The notes under the pieces are model-generated. The model was not told the origin of the DNA. It ran no database searches and saw nothing but the letters and a program-made list of their open reading frames with translations. This document shows, piece by piece, positions 50,501 through 61,633 of a stretch of DNA of 64,000 nucleotides. Each line of letters begins with the position of its first letter. The stretch's first letter is position 1. The translations under genes were made by a program, and so were the position numbers. Origin of the DNA: Anisakis pegreffii (lineage: Eukaryota; Nematoda; Chromadorea; Rhabditida; Anisakidae); assembly GCA_035041965.1 (NCBI GenBank), contig JAPYMA010000126.1, positions 1 through 64,000 on the forward strand. Reading direction: 5' to 3'.

Positions 50501-50722
50501 ATGCGTGCTGCTTACGAGGTCACCAAAGAGAAGAAACCCTGGGAAATCGTTATTGGTTCGTTTAAAAAAAATACTGTTTATGAGTTTTGTTTATTATTTG
50601 TTTATGATTCTTACTGTTATTTTTAATGAGATCTGAATAAAATTTCAGGATCAGATCAGTTGATCACGCCGACTTCATTCCTTGACAATCTGAGAGGGTT
50701 GAACAGACCACGAGAGGCTTAA
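47573..50722 (+). CDS. unc-18: UNC-18 / Munc18-1 (SM protein), 12 exons seen, first exon missing
   Basis: Sec1/Munc18 protein that binds syntaxin-1/UNC-64 and templates SNARE assembly at synapses. Exons: 47573-47749, 48080-48194, 48317-48420, 48517-48656, 48771-48995, 49076-49254, 49338-49471, 49559-49697, 49950-50059, 50137-50324, 50398-50555, 50649-50722 (TAA 50720-50722). All phases agree and give 580 residues. Domain 1 begins [10 protein letters not shown] and has [20 protein letters not shown] and [16 protein letters not shown]. Domain 2/3 has [19 protein letters not shown] and the 3a helical hairpin region [18 protein letters not shown]. The end has [17 protein letters not shown] and [14 protein letters not shown]. 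About 11 residues before NEVIRPL (usually MSLKQIVG...) are not encoded next to this exon. They must sit in an upstream exon that I could not find, possibly beyond the minus-strand coiled-coil gene. Confidence 0.95.
50070..50096 (+). repeat. (GATAT)n pentanucleotide microsatellite in an unc-18 intron
   Basis: TGATATGATATGATATGATATG tract. It is the same motif as 47049-47110. Confidence 0.75.
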
Positions 50723-52084
50723 TTTTTTTAATAATAACGTATTACGACAATCCAACTTCAGCTAGTCATTCCGTTCGTTTTTACAAGTGATTCATTTCCG
50801 TATTTGTTTCCGTGCAAGCGGTTGATTTCGTTATCATTTAATATCTTTGTGATTGCTTCATTCATTCATTTGTTTATTCTGTCTGTTCGACAACATTACT
50901 TCGCAGTAATAACGTTTCCTCGTGATCAGTTTGAAAACTTGATCGTTGTATCGTTCCGTATCGCGTTCAGATGGTATATTGCAATGGTTGTAATGATAAT
51001 GTACCATTCGACTGCTTCATTTTTAAGCACTCATTAATGAAATTAATGTGTTGTGTTGTGTTGTGTTTGTGTTTGTGATTATGATTGGTATGTTCTTGAA
51101 TCTAGTATGTAGAGTTATTGGTAGAGAAGCTTTTGTGATCTTTACTATGAAAGCACATTACCAATGAATTTTCAAGATTCGATCAGTTTGACATAGATAT
51201 TTGACTGAAACATGAATATACTGTAATAAGTGTATTGTGACTGTGTCGTGACTGTCTTCTTCTCGTTTTCGCATATTCGTATTTCTATGGGTTTGTGCTT
51301 TTAGAGCAGTCTGTAGTTCTCATACTTTTGTCCACTTTCGAGACCGTCATTCCCCTCTCAGACAATCTGTATTGAATTGTTTTCGTTATAAAGATATTTG
51401 CGATTTGTAAAGTCAAACTGAAGATGTAAAGTGAAGTTCAGCCTTGCAAATCTCTTGAATTCCTATCCCAAATGTTAACATTCTCAAATGTATCTCCCAT
51501 CTCCCTATGAGAACTGTTGATTTATGTTATCAAAAAGCCATGACTTATATTGCAACATTGGATTAATTTCATCACTTTGATATCTTTTCAGTTGATGTAG
51601 TATACTCATAATTGATATGCTTATCAGTATAATATCAGTTATCCTCGTGTTGATAATAAATATTCATTTGCTTTTCACATCATTCTAACAACCACAACTT
51701 TGAAATTACGCTATCATTAGTTTTTTAAGATTGGATATTCGATTGAAACATGAGCAGTAGGATAATAAGTGTATTGTGATAAAATAAACTGAGTTATAAT
51801 TAATTTATTTAATTCTATATTTACATTCATAAGCATTCGTTTGTCAGTACATGAATATGCTTGAAGATAAACAAATAAAGAGTTAAGAACTGGAACCTCG
51901 TACATTGATATGGCTTTATATTGGTGTTGAGAAGAAATTATCAGTTAGAAAGAGCATCAAATTGTGAAATTAATATTGATGATAACCATCATAAGAAATA
52001 CGATAGCAGTAGCAGTACTATAATTAATAACGGTAATCGAAATAATAATAAGAACTGAGATCTGGCTGAGATAAATGCTTAGAG
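50723..52084. other. Intergenic, convergent 3' ends of unc-18 and the GARNL3-like gene
   Basis: AT-rich with short TGTGTT runs near 51050. No exon is recognised on either strand. Presumed 3' UTRs lie at both ends. Confidence 0.4.
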
Positions 52085-55000
52085 CTATATCATAAATTCA
52101 TCGGACTGTTTCGAATCTCTAGGAGCGTCTGAATGAAAGTCCATCAGAGGCGTATTCGGGGCTGAGTGATCCGAGTATACACGGTGATTGTCCTGATTGG
52201 TGTTATTATTATTGTTGCTGTTCGTGGATTCATCGAGAAGGAAATTGGATTTAGGATTGGTATTGATACATTGTTGAGACTTATTCGATCTGAATGGTTT
52301 TTTATTGGGACAAATTGGAGTTGGAGATTGCCGTTGCCGATAATGGGACTGGCTAGGGGATGGGCATTTCGGAGAGGAGCGTATCAATTGAGGGGTTAGT
52401 TCGGATTTGAGGACTGACGAATCTGACGTGTCGCTTGCATCATTCATCATCTGTAACGCTGATGAACTGATCAAATAGACATCCCATCTGCAACAGGGTT
52501 ATTGTTATGATTATCATTGTTTTAATGATTATAGGTATATAGGAATAGATCAAAGTAACCTTTTGGTCGGCAGTGATGTAGATGTAGACGAATTAAGATC
52601 TTTATCTTTGCGTATTATCGATGGATGATTTGAAGGTCTGTTAGGAGCGCTATTGTGTCGATTATTGACGTTATTGCGTGATCGAGAAGGGTGATCGTTC
52701 AGGTTTATTCCGTGATCAACCGCAAAAATTATATCATCCTTAATTGCAGAATTGACTGGCTGGGAATCGTTTATGGGACGAATCAGGCTTGAACGATTCG
52801 TTTTTGAATTAACGGTTCGATGAATCGAGCGATTTGGTAGAGCTCATAGGTTTCTGTCCATGAAAATCACTCATAAGAGTAGGTAGTTATTGTTTGGAAA
52901 TGAAGCTCACTCGAAAGCGGAATTGAAATTGATCAAGAAGTAAAGGATGAAATACACAAAATAAAATAAGAAACAAACTTTAGACGAAAGAACTTTGACA
53001 GAAGGCATGTACATCGAACACAGTAAATTACCGTTGATCGCAAGTCGTACCTCAATCAGATCTTCACCGAATCCAACGATAAATGGAAATCGATATACTG
53101 CAAGTTGATCTCACTTATGCATTTCTATCAAACACTTTCCCACTGGTATGATTCAATCGTAAACATACTTGGATATAAATTATTGAATTTTTACCACTTC
53201 CAAATGCACTGTGATATTGATATTTGCTATGCTAACAAAATGATTTCAAAGGGACAAGAATACAGTATTTGCGATATTATTAATGAGGCATAATGATTTG
53301 ACATTAGTGAATAAATACCTAAATGGTTGCAATTCAAAAATGAAAATCGTACCAAAATTATTGAGCGGTGCTGACCAGAAAGTCTCTTGAATGTGACATA
53401 TACATTTATCCATTGAATCAATTGCTACTGTCATATCTAGATTCATTTTCATTATCATTTTGTTAATAACGTTAAAAATCTGAGATCAAAACAGTCTTAT
53501 TCCAAAGCAGATTTACAGTGGATAGTTTTATATGAAAAGTACGAATTGTCAATATTGATAAGTATGAAAGTGAATATATCGAATATGGAGAATAAAGAGT
53601 AATACTTTTGTAGGAGTAATGAATTTCATCGATATGACCGTCAGAGCTGGCATATAGATCAGTTACGATTCCTTTGGGAATATCACAGTTGTTCAGGTAT
53701 TGAATATGGTCACTACTGAAGTTGATGATTGCAACAGAACTGCGGGTGAAGGCTACTGCATGCACTGTGCTATCAATTAGACTGTGTTCATAGACCGATA
53801 GCACGGTCACTTCGTCGTTCAACGTTAAGTTCTTAATTAAAGTTATTATTATTATCATCATTATCATTATTATCATTAGTAACTTTCTGGCAGAAATCAG
53901 AGAAATCTTCATCAAGATATTGCCTGCAAACGAAACCGTAAAACAGTAAATGACATCCTAATCGCTCTTCGATGAATGTCTGTTGATTTATTTGTTTTGC
54001 ACTTAAGCATCATGCACTTATACGAGACTCGTTGGCCCTAAAGCAGTTGGTGCAGTTCGATTGATTAGCCCACATTCATGGTTCCGAGACTATTTGCCTA
54101 CATGTACTAAAGACCTACGGTAGATGAGTTGCGAAAGTATTGCTCGGACGATTGTGTTATTCCTCATTGATAGGAAAGTAGTGATAGCAACGGTGTATAT
54201 ACCCAAATATATGTGAATCAAACCTTTAATTGTGTAAAATTATTCGTGAGATCTGTGCCCGTCTGTATACGTCCCAAAGGACCAAAGGCCCATCTCAATA
54301 AAGTCAACGTTTTACCGATACACAAAACTATATTCAACCGTAGTCCGTTCGGTTCGCTCAATCCAAACAAATGACATCCTTAATTCGTTGATTAGTCAGT
54401 CATTATTAATCAATGATGAAAGCGTACATTCATTAATCCATTCAAAAGCAAGTGAAAGGTACAACATCCACTTATATAAGTGACTTCCGGTTGTTGATGT
54501 TGTCTATTTAAAGCTACTTCCGAGTCTTGATAATCTATTTTTAATTGATCAAAATTGCTCGATCCGATCACTCATATATTATTTTGCATGGACGATTCCG
54601 TGTAACGCAACAACCAGAACTGAAGAAAACTGCATTCCTTGCGATCTAGTAATAAGTGTTATTTAAAAAAATAACCCTTCGATGAGGTGATTCGATGTTC
54701 ACAACAAGATTTTCTCATGATGAGATTACCAGACTGAATCGCAGATCTTAAATCAGCTAAAGCAAACACCACCACTGAGGAGTCTCTCCCTTAAATATGC
54801 AATGAAATTATGAGTTCAAATGATTGTGATTAGTGCATTTGAATGTTCTGTACATCAATGTTTTTTTGATAGGTTCTGGTTGTTATGTGTTGAACGAATG
54901 AAATATTCCTGTACCTCGATCTGTCCTCGCAAAGAACAGACCGAAAGGTTCTCTGATAGCCAATTGATTGATCCTAGTGCCCGCTTCGAATATGGGCACT

Positions 55001-58000
55001 GATAAGCCAGCTGACAGGAAGATCACCCCTGTATCTTCGGTCGATATCACCACCGAACTGGATCCCCATCCGTCCGAATCGATCACATCCCACGCTAGTG
55101 TCTTCTCGAACAACATTCGCGGTTCCCATGGCTGAATTTTTCACGATTATCGATGAATTATTGGATAATACACCAATGTGTTTGTTCATTAGTAATTAAA
55201 TTTGTTTAAGATGAATAATCACAGTAACCTGCTTATTTCGAATGCTCGCAACTTTAATCATATCACACACATCGCCACTCAGCATCTTCTCAAGTTTAAT
55301 CAATTCACCATATTTACAGAAGTCGACATTCTCAATCGGCGACTCTTTCTTAATCGGACTTCGCAGTTTTCGAATCACAATGTCTGTCATCTTGTGAAAA
55401 CCCTTTAATATTCATCACTTTATCAATGTACGAATTATGCTCTACTCTATGTAGATCACTGAATTTTGTAACTAGAATAAGAAAAGCTAATAATAATAAT
55501 GATAATAATAGCAATAATAACTATGACAGAGTCAATAATCAGAACCTTATTGAAATCCTTAAGATGTTCAATGTACATATCCTTCAATAAGCCATCCACT
55601 GTTCTTTGTCGTTTCTCAACGAAAACTTTTGCTTTAAACGCTGCTTTTTCGGCATTTATTACTGCAATCACGTCTTTTTTAGTGGTTTGTGATGAATCGT
55701 CTACGGATTATTCAATTGCTTTAATGGAACAATTCATTTACATATTCAAACGCTTAATATCTTGAATTATGAGTGAACATTTGAGAGGTTGATTATTGAC
55801 TATTCGATCGATTCGTTGTTGTAAGTGGTACGTATATTTCTGTGTTTACCTATGAATGGGGAAAAGAAAGTTCAAGAAGCGTGAGGAAAATTATGAATAC
55901 GAACATTTAGTGAGCAAGAACTCTCTGAATTTTTGTGGATTATGAAAAACATTTGGTCGAGGTAAGGCTGGTCCAAATGCAGGAACTGTCTCTTCAGAGA
56001 ATACCCATAATCGATAGCATTTCATCGTTTCATCATATGTGACCACAGCAAACACATCTTCAATTAACTGAATATGAATGCCAGTTCAAATGTTAACTCA
56101 AGTGATCAGGTGTATTTTTTCGTTTGATTCATTCTTGTTGATTTATTGAACAAGAAGCGATGCGATTTCTTTGATTTTTGAGATGTGAATTGCATAACGC
56201 AGTTGGTTATCATCACTTCATACAAACCATTTGCATTTGATGTTTTGATTTAATTTGAAATGGTTGAAATGAATTGGGAACTCCTTATGAGGCTAATTGA
56301 ATGGAATTAATTAAGGGAATGGAAAATGAAAGGAATGCTTTTACGTGTAAAATGCGATTTCATCATGGTTGGCGAAAAATTCGGACACTCTGGATTACCA
56401 CCCGATTCGAATACAATATTTACAATGTCATTACCAACGTGCCGTTTCCGTTCGATATAAAATTGAAACAAGTTCATTGATACTTACAATGTTATTATTT
56501 AAAATAGAGATGAATATGATCAAAATAAGTTTTTAAAGAGATCTGAATGACTGAAGCTTTTGTTAAATAACTGTAAAACCAACTTGCTGTACATTATCCT
56601 TGCTATACGGTAAGAGAGTTGAAACGTGAAACATTATTTCGTGACCCGCGAACACCGTATAAACTGATTCGCGTCCGGTGCTGTTTGCTTGAATTTGTGG
56701 TCGTTGTCATATGTTTATTGAGAGTTTTCAATGATTTTTTTATCTGTGGGAGAAGATATGGAAAATTTAGAAATATTTGGTGGGAATAAAGTGGAAGAAA
56801 TTCGTGAAGTATTGCAGATGCTAGCTGAAAAATAAGTGAGAGCAGTGCGCGCTACTAAAGAGACTATGGAGTCAGGTAAAGCGCATGTTCTGTTCCTTAG
56901 AATGAACCTGTTCAGTGGTAACGGGCATTTTTTGATGGGCAATAGCTATGGAGGTCAAGCAGATTGGGCTGAAAGGGTGTTGGATGATCCGCTTTGACGG
57001 ATAGATGCGAAGGCGAACAGTAAGAATATACATCGCTTGGTCGCTGAAAAGATGAAGCTGTTCCATCCCTTGGGATTTAGGCTGATTTTGCTTCATCGAA
57101 ACAAAAAATGCACGAAAGCAATTCATTCATTAATTCCAGCTATTTAGTCCCTCTCTAATCTCGTCCTTCATCAGCACATTCTCATAACGCATTCAACCAA
57201 TAATGTTCACTAATTGCTAGTTGAAGTGATAATGAAGAACGCAAACGTCGGCTATGGTATGTCATTAACGCATAATCTCTGGTTGGTTTCCTGCAGGAGC
57301 GATTTTTATTCGGTGCTTTTTCATCATCGTATGGGTACACAAGTAATGGTGTGATAGCGTTTAGTTTTCAGCTGCAAATAAAAATAATAATAATAATAAC
57401 TTGTCGTATCAAGTCCTCCTCTGTAACTTCCCCAATCCTGCAATTCGATTCGTTGTCCGAGAAGTTTCACAAATTGTGCGAAACTTTCATCACCATGCTC
57501 TGCAATTAGCGTGCAAAATGAAATAAGATCGTAAATCACCGTATGATATGGAGGGTGAAAATCAAACGAATGAAAATTGGCTGCTGATAGAAATGTGGAA
57601 CGCAATGAATGAAAAAATTGTCTATATGAAATAACCATTGCTGAGCATTTGAGTATCAGAAACTTGATTGCCGAGCGAATAAACAACACCGAATTTACAG
57701 TTGACACCTCCCTCCTGGTCCTCAAGTATGACCAATTCTTTTTGCAACTTCGCACTTTCGATCTCTTTCAACGATCTATTGAATTCGCTCATACCGTGAA
57801 ACTGCCTTCAGTTATAGAAGTTATCATTTTATATCTCTTTTTAAGTTGAAAGTATAACAACAGAATAGAAACGATGAAAAATGAATGAAGCAACGAACTG
57901 TAGAATTGATTTAGCAGTGAGTGTCCGACTGGAACCGCTTGAGGCCGGAAAACAAAGGCGACGAGGGCCCTGAACTTCATAATGTTGTTATTATTATTCA

Positions 58001-58706
58001 GTATTATTATCGTTGATATCATTAATATTGTCGGTATCATTATAACTACTATTCAATGAATAAGTTAACGCAGAATATCAGTGATAATCACTGATAAATG
58101 ATCCAGTTTGCAGACAATAATTGAGTTTGCCAAAACCTCGGATGTCCATAAGATGGCTCGGCACATGCGATTCCCTTCGGTTTCATCCTCGACCAGAATC
58201 GACATAAAAAACGGCGACTTTGTTGATGGATCGATTCCAGCGAAATTTTGATGTTCTGAGAGTTTTGAACAGTTATTACTATGAAGAGTTTGCTTGGAAA
58301 GCATCATTTCCAGATGAATACTCTGAATAAACGAATGAAAAGTTCATTCGTACCATTCCCAAGAAAGTATTTCCAATACCAACGAGTCTCTTCTTGTGGA
58401 TTCTCCACAATCACGGGACTTGTCGATGGAACTGAGCAGTCCTGAAACGTACAGAATCGAACTAAAGAAGTTGTCTTATCCGCATACGTATACATACAAC
58501 AAACTGCTCTAACTCCCAGCAAAAAAGAGATAATAATGGTAAAGTAACAAACATAATGCAAATCCGCAGAAGGCTCCAATCGGAATCGACCAATATTCTG
58601 GATCTGACCACCCGGATCTACAGACACGACCAATTCAAACGATCCATAATACTGCTCACGTCGAACGGACATGAGCGAATCCCGTTGCTTCATCTCAGTT
58701 GGTGAA
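52085..58706 (-). CDS. GTPase-activating Rap/Ran-GAP domain-like protein 3 (RapGAP + CNH), many exons
   Basis: GARNL3-type protein: a RapGAP domain that stimulates Rap GTP hydrolysis, followed by a citron-homology (CNH) propeller. Clear exons from 5' to 3': 58553-58706, 58354-58441, 58137-58255, 57899-57969, 57636-57805, 57401-57499, 56580-56687, 56345-56482, 55905-56057, 55546-55661, 55229-55390, 54915-55131, 54730-54789, 54224-54356. The CNH and C-terminal exons are about 53610-53850, 52979-53086, 52560-52860 and 52085-52487 (boundaries less sure). GAP motifs: [51 protein letters not shown] and [12 protein letters not shown], whose Asn is the catalytic asparagine thumb, then HFTHVFAVVTY and [14 protein letters not shown] evidence: [27 protein letters not shown] and [20 protein letters not shown]. 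The tail is Ser/Asn/Pro-rich and disordered. The first exon listed starts in phase 2, so a separate start exon is required (see the candidates at 58918, 59773 and 61476). Confidence 0.9.
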
Positions 58707-58917
58707 CTGCATGCGTCGTCACGTTCAAATGAGTAAGTAAAATAATTCAAGAAATGAATCTAATACATTTCTGACGTCGTCTATCTTTTATGAAACATCC
58801 ACTGCATATTTTACCTCTCAGCAGTCGGCTATGGATTTGTGATATTGTTGTGTCTATGCATAATCCGGATTTATCAATATGTATGCATGCTGCATGGATT
58901 GAAAGATATGTACTCAC

Positions 58918-59009
58918 TCGTAGGTAGCGAGAGGTATGTTGACGAGAATAACAGCAAGCAGGCTGCTAATGTATAACAGCAGTAATGTGAGCACGAAGCA
59001 TTTATTCAT
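58918..59009 (-). CDS. Candidate alternative first exon A of the GARNL3-like gene (hydrophobic N-terminus)
   Basis: ATG at 59009 opens MNKCFVLTLLLLYISSLLAV, a textbook signal-peptide or signal-anchor sequence. The exon ends GA|GTGAGT in phase 2, which fits the exon at 58706. Spliced in, it would put the GAP protein at a membrane, or it may be a separate secreted-protein exon. Confidence 0.45.
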
Positions 59010-59772
59010 ATCAAAGAATCAATATTAAATAATTAGTTGAAAATGCTTTTAGAACTATACGAAGTAATTTGCGTTGTGCACATGCATAAATTTATCGCAA
59101 AAAACTTGCACAATCACTCTTAAGAAATCTTTAATAAATCTTTAAAATATCCATAAATAAATCTTTAAGATATTCATAAATCATTTGAGCACAAAATTAT
59201 TCGAGTAAAAAAATGGCTATTGCGTTGAATTAGAGTTATTATTCCAGCCATGCAAATGTATCAATCATTCTCGTCTCTTTGAATTTTTCATTCACATTTT
59301 TTGAATTTCTTCTTGATTTAGTTTCATTTTCTGAATGCACTTGATCAATGCATTCGATCAAAATGATTATTCAGTATGATTGAAGATCGTCAGCAGTCAT
59401 CTGTACTATTCCCATCTTCTCTATCATTATCACTATCACTATCAACCTATTCAACTGACCAATTTCAAATCTTCACTCTCATTTATTCAGCTCTGTCATA
59501 TCCGATTTGTTTTGTGCTTACATAGTTCCATAGACATTCTAGTTTGAGTGCTAAACACCTGTAACGTGTTATTAAGCGGATAGTCTGCATAAGTGAGCTA
59601 TTATTATTTCATCAAAGTGCAGTGCTACAAGCGCATTCATTAATCTCTCACGACATTCTCTCATAATTATCAACCAAGACATCACTCTGAAATAACCTTC
59701 TAGATCAAATGGCTGAACGTATGAATGAATAAATAAATGTCTCACTGGAATATTCGAACAATGAAATCTCAC

Positions 59773-59861
59773 CTTTGCGTACGTGGTCTACCGTACTGAC
59801 CTTTAGCAAAAGAATCCATGAATTTCAGCTGAGTAATACGTCTGCTTAATGCGAGTTTCAT
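59773..59861 (-). CDS. Candidate alternative first exon B of the GARNL3-like gene (basic N-terminus)
   Basis: ATG at 59861 opens MKLALSRRITQLKFMDSFAK and continues basic. It ends CAAAG|GTGAGA in phase 2, fitting the same downstream exon as exon A. A soluble basic N-terminus is more usual for a RapGAP. Confidence 0.45.
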
Positions 59862-61475
59862 TACACTCTGACTAGGGCTGATACAATTACAAATGATAAC
59901 AATAACAATAAATGGTGAATGAATAGGACGAGAGGGTGCTAGCTTGCAAAGGCTGATGGCCACTTGAGCTTGATATATGTGTGCACATATAGATCCATGA
60001 AACACATCCTTATTTCATATTATCTGTTTATGCCTACTATCACTTTTGTCTAGCAATCTAGTTACAAGTTATTGACGTGCATGTCAATGGCTTGTTACTA
60101 AGCAAGATACTTACAAGTTGGTGACACTACTCACTTCACTGCATCGTCATCATCATCCTATGGCTACTTGGACGCAGGACGCAGTCTATACCTATACACC
60201 ATTCGAATCTATTTCATATTATAATTACGAACAAATGTGATTAATTCAGTTGCTTGCATCTGTAATTTTTAGTGTATCTATCCTCAGTGGAGTTGTCTGG
60301 ATCAATAATCCAGTGCAGCAACCTTTTGTGACAGCATTATGTATGTACGTTTAGCAAGCTCAACTTTTCAGGCAATATTATGACTCAGTTTTACATATAA
60401 TATAAGTACAATCTGATTTTAAACTCCGGCACTTGGACGATCCAGTTCATCAAGAAGATAGCTTTTAAATTCCATTGTCAATTATTTCATGACATGTGAT
60501 CTAGCAAGAAGTGATGTTTAAAATGTATTTGTCAACATGTAAAATGAGAGTGAATTCAGCACAAAGCTCATTAAAAATAACTATGTATCTATTGAAGGCG
60601 TTTTGAATATTCATTCGAGATGTGAGTCCGATTGAATTGATAAATCAAAACAGATGGATTTGTAGATGGACAAGATGGATCATGTACCACTTAGGTACAA
60701 TTATATACACCAGAGAATGTGCAATCTCTCAGCCGATAGAGATGAATGAGCATTTTGGTGTTTGATGGAAGGAAGAAGTTGAGAACGAGGAGCGGAATAT
60801 GCAACTCGGGGGTTGAAGAGCAGGTGGAAAGGTTTATGTATATATATAATTCAGCTGTGGGATGAAAAGATGAAGTTGCGTGAGTCGCGAGCGATTTTTC
60901 CTGATTCTTCAATAACAAAAATATCCGTGACTCATTCCACGAAGTCCCTTATGTTTCGTTGCATGGATAATGCGATTGTTCGTAGCATGCTCTCCGATTT
61001 GTTTTTATAGCATCAAGTGAACTGCTGGTCTGCTCGACTTTGGAGATCGAACAGATCAATTGTAGTCAAAGCTGCTAATCTTGTTTTCATGCGATATTTT
61101 TTCGCGTTCTCATCATTGCAACTCTTATCTCACCGAGGTATACGTTTCTAAATTGTCTTAATCACGTTAATTTGCGCCATTTGATTGATTCTTAGTCGGA
61201 ACAAGTCTCACGATGAATGTATAAAATTTCAATGTGTCGATAATAGAATCTTTATTTTCTTGTGAAAAATGAAATGAATGAAAATTTGAAATTCACAGTT
61301 TGAAAGCAGCTCGAATGAAGGTTTCAAGTCATATAAACACTATGAAAACGCTGTTTCATATAAAGTCGTAAATCTTATCAAAGTGTTTTGTTAGTGTATA
61401 AGTGATATTGTTGTATGCATATGTGTAAGAAGATTAAATAACAATAATAATAATAATAATATTAAATCGCCAAAC

Positions 61476-61633
61476 CTGAGTGGAATAGAAACAAGGTAAT
61501 CAAAATTTTCGGCGATCAATTTCGCCGCTCTAGGTGTTCGAAACGAGCGAGATTGAATTACATTGCGAAGTAACATCGACGACGCATTATTACTTCTACA
61601 CGAGATCAGGCGACGTTCATATGATGACAGCAT
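61476..61633 (-). CDS. Candidate first exon C or separate 5' exon
   Basis: ATG at 61633 starts MLSSYERRLISCRSNNASSM, an Arg/Ser-rich sequence resembling a mitochondrial presequence. The 158-nt frame ends CTCAG|GTTTGG in phase 2, again compatible with the exon at 58706. Codon use and GC are coding-like relative to the surroundings. It might instead begin an unrelated gene whose other exons I did not find. Confidence 0.35.
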
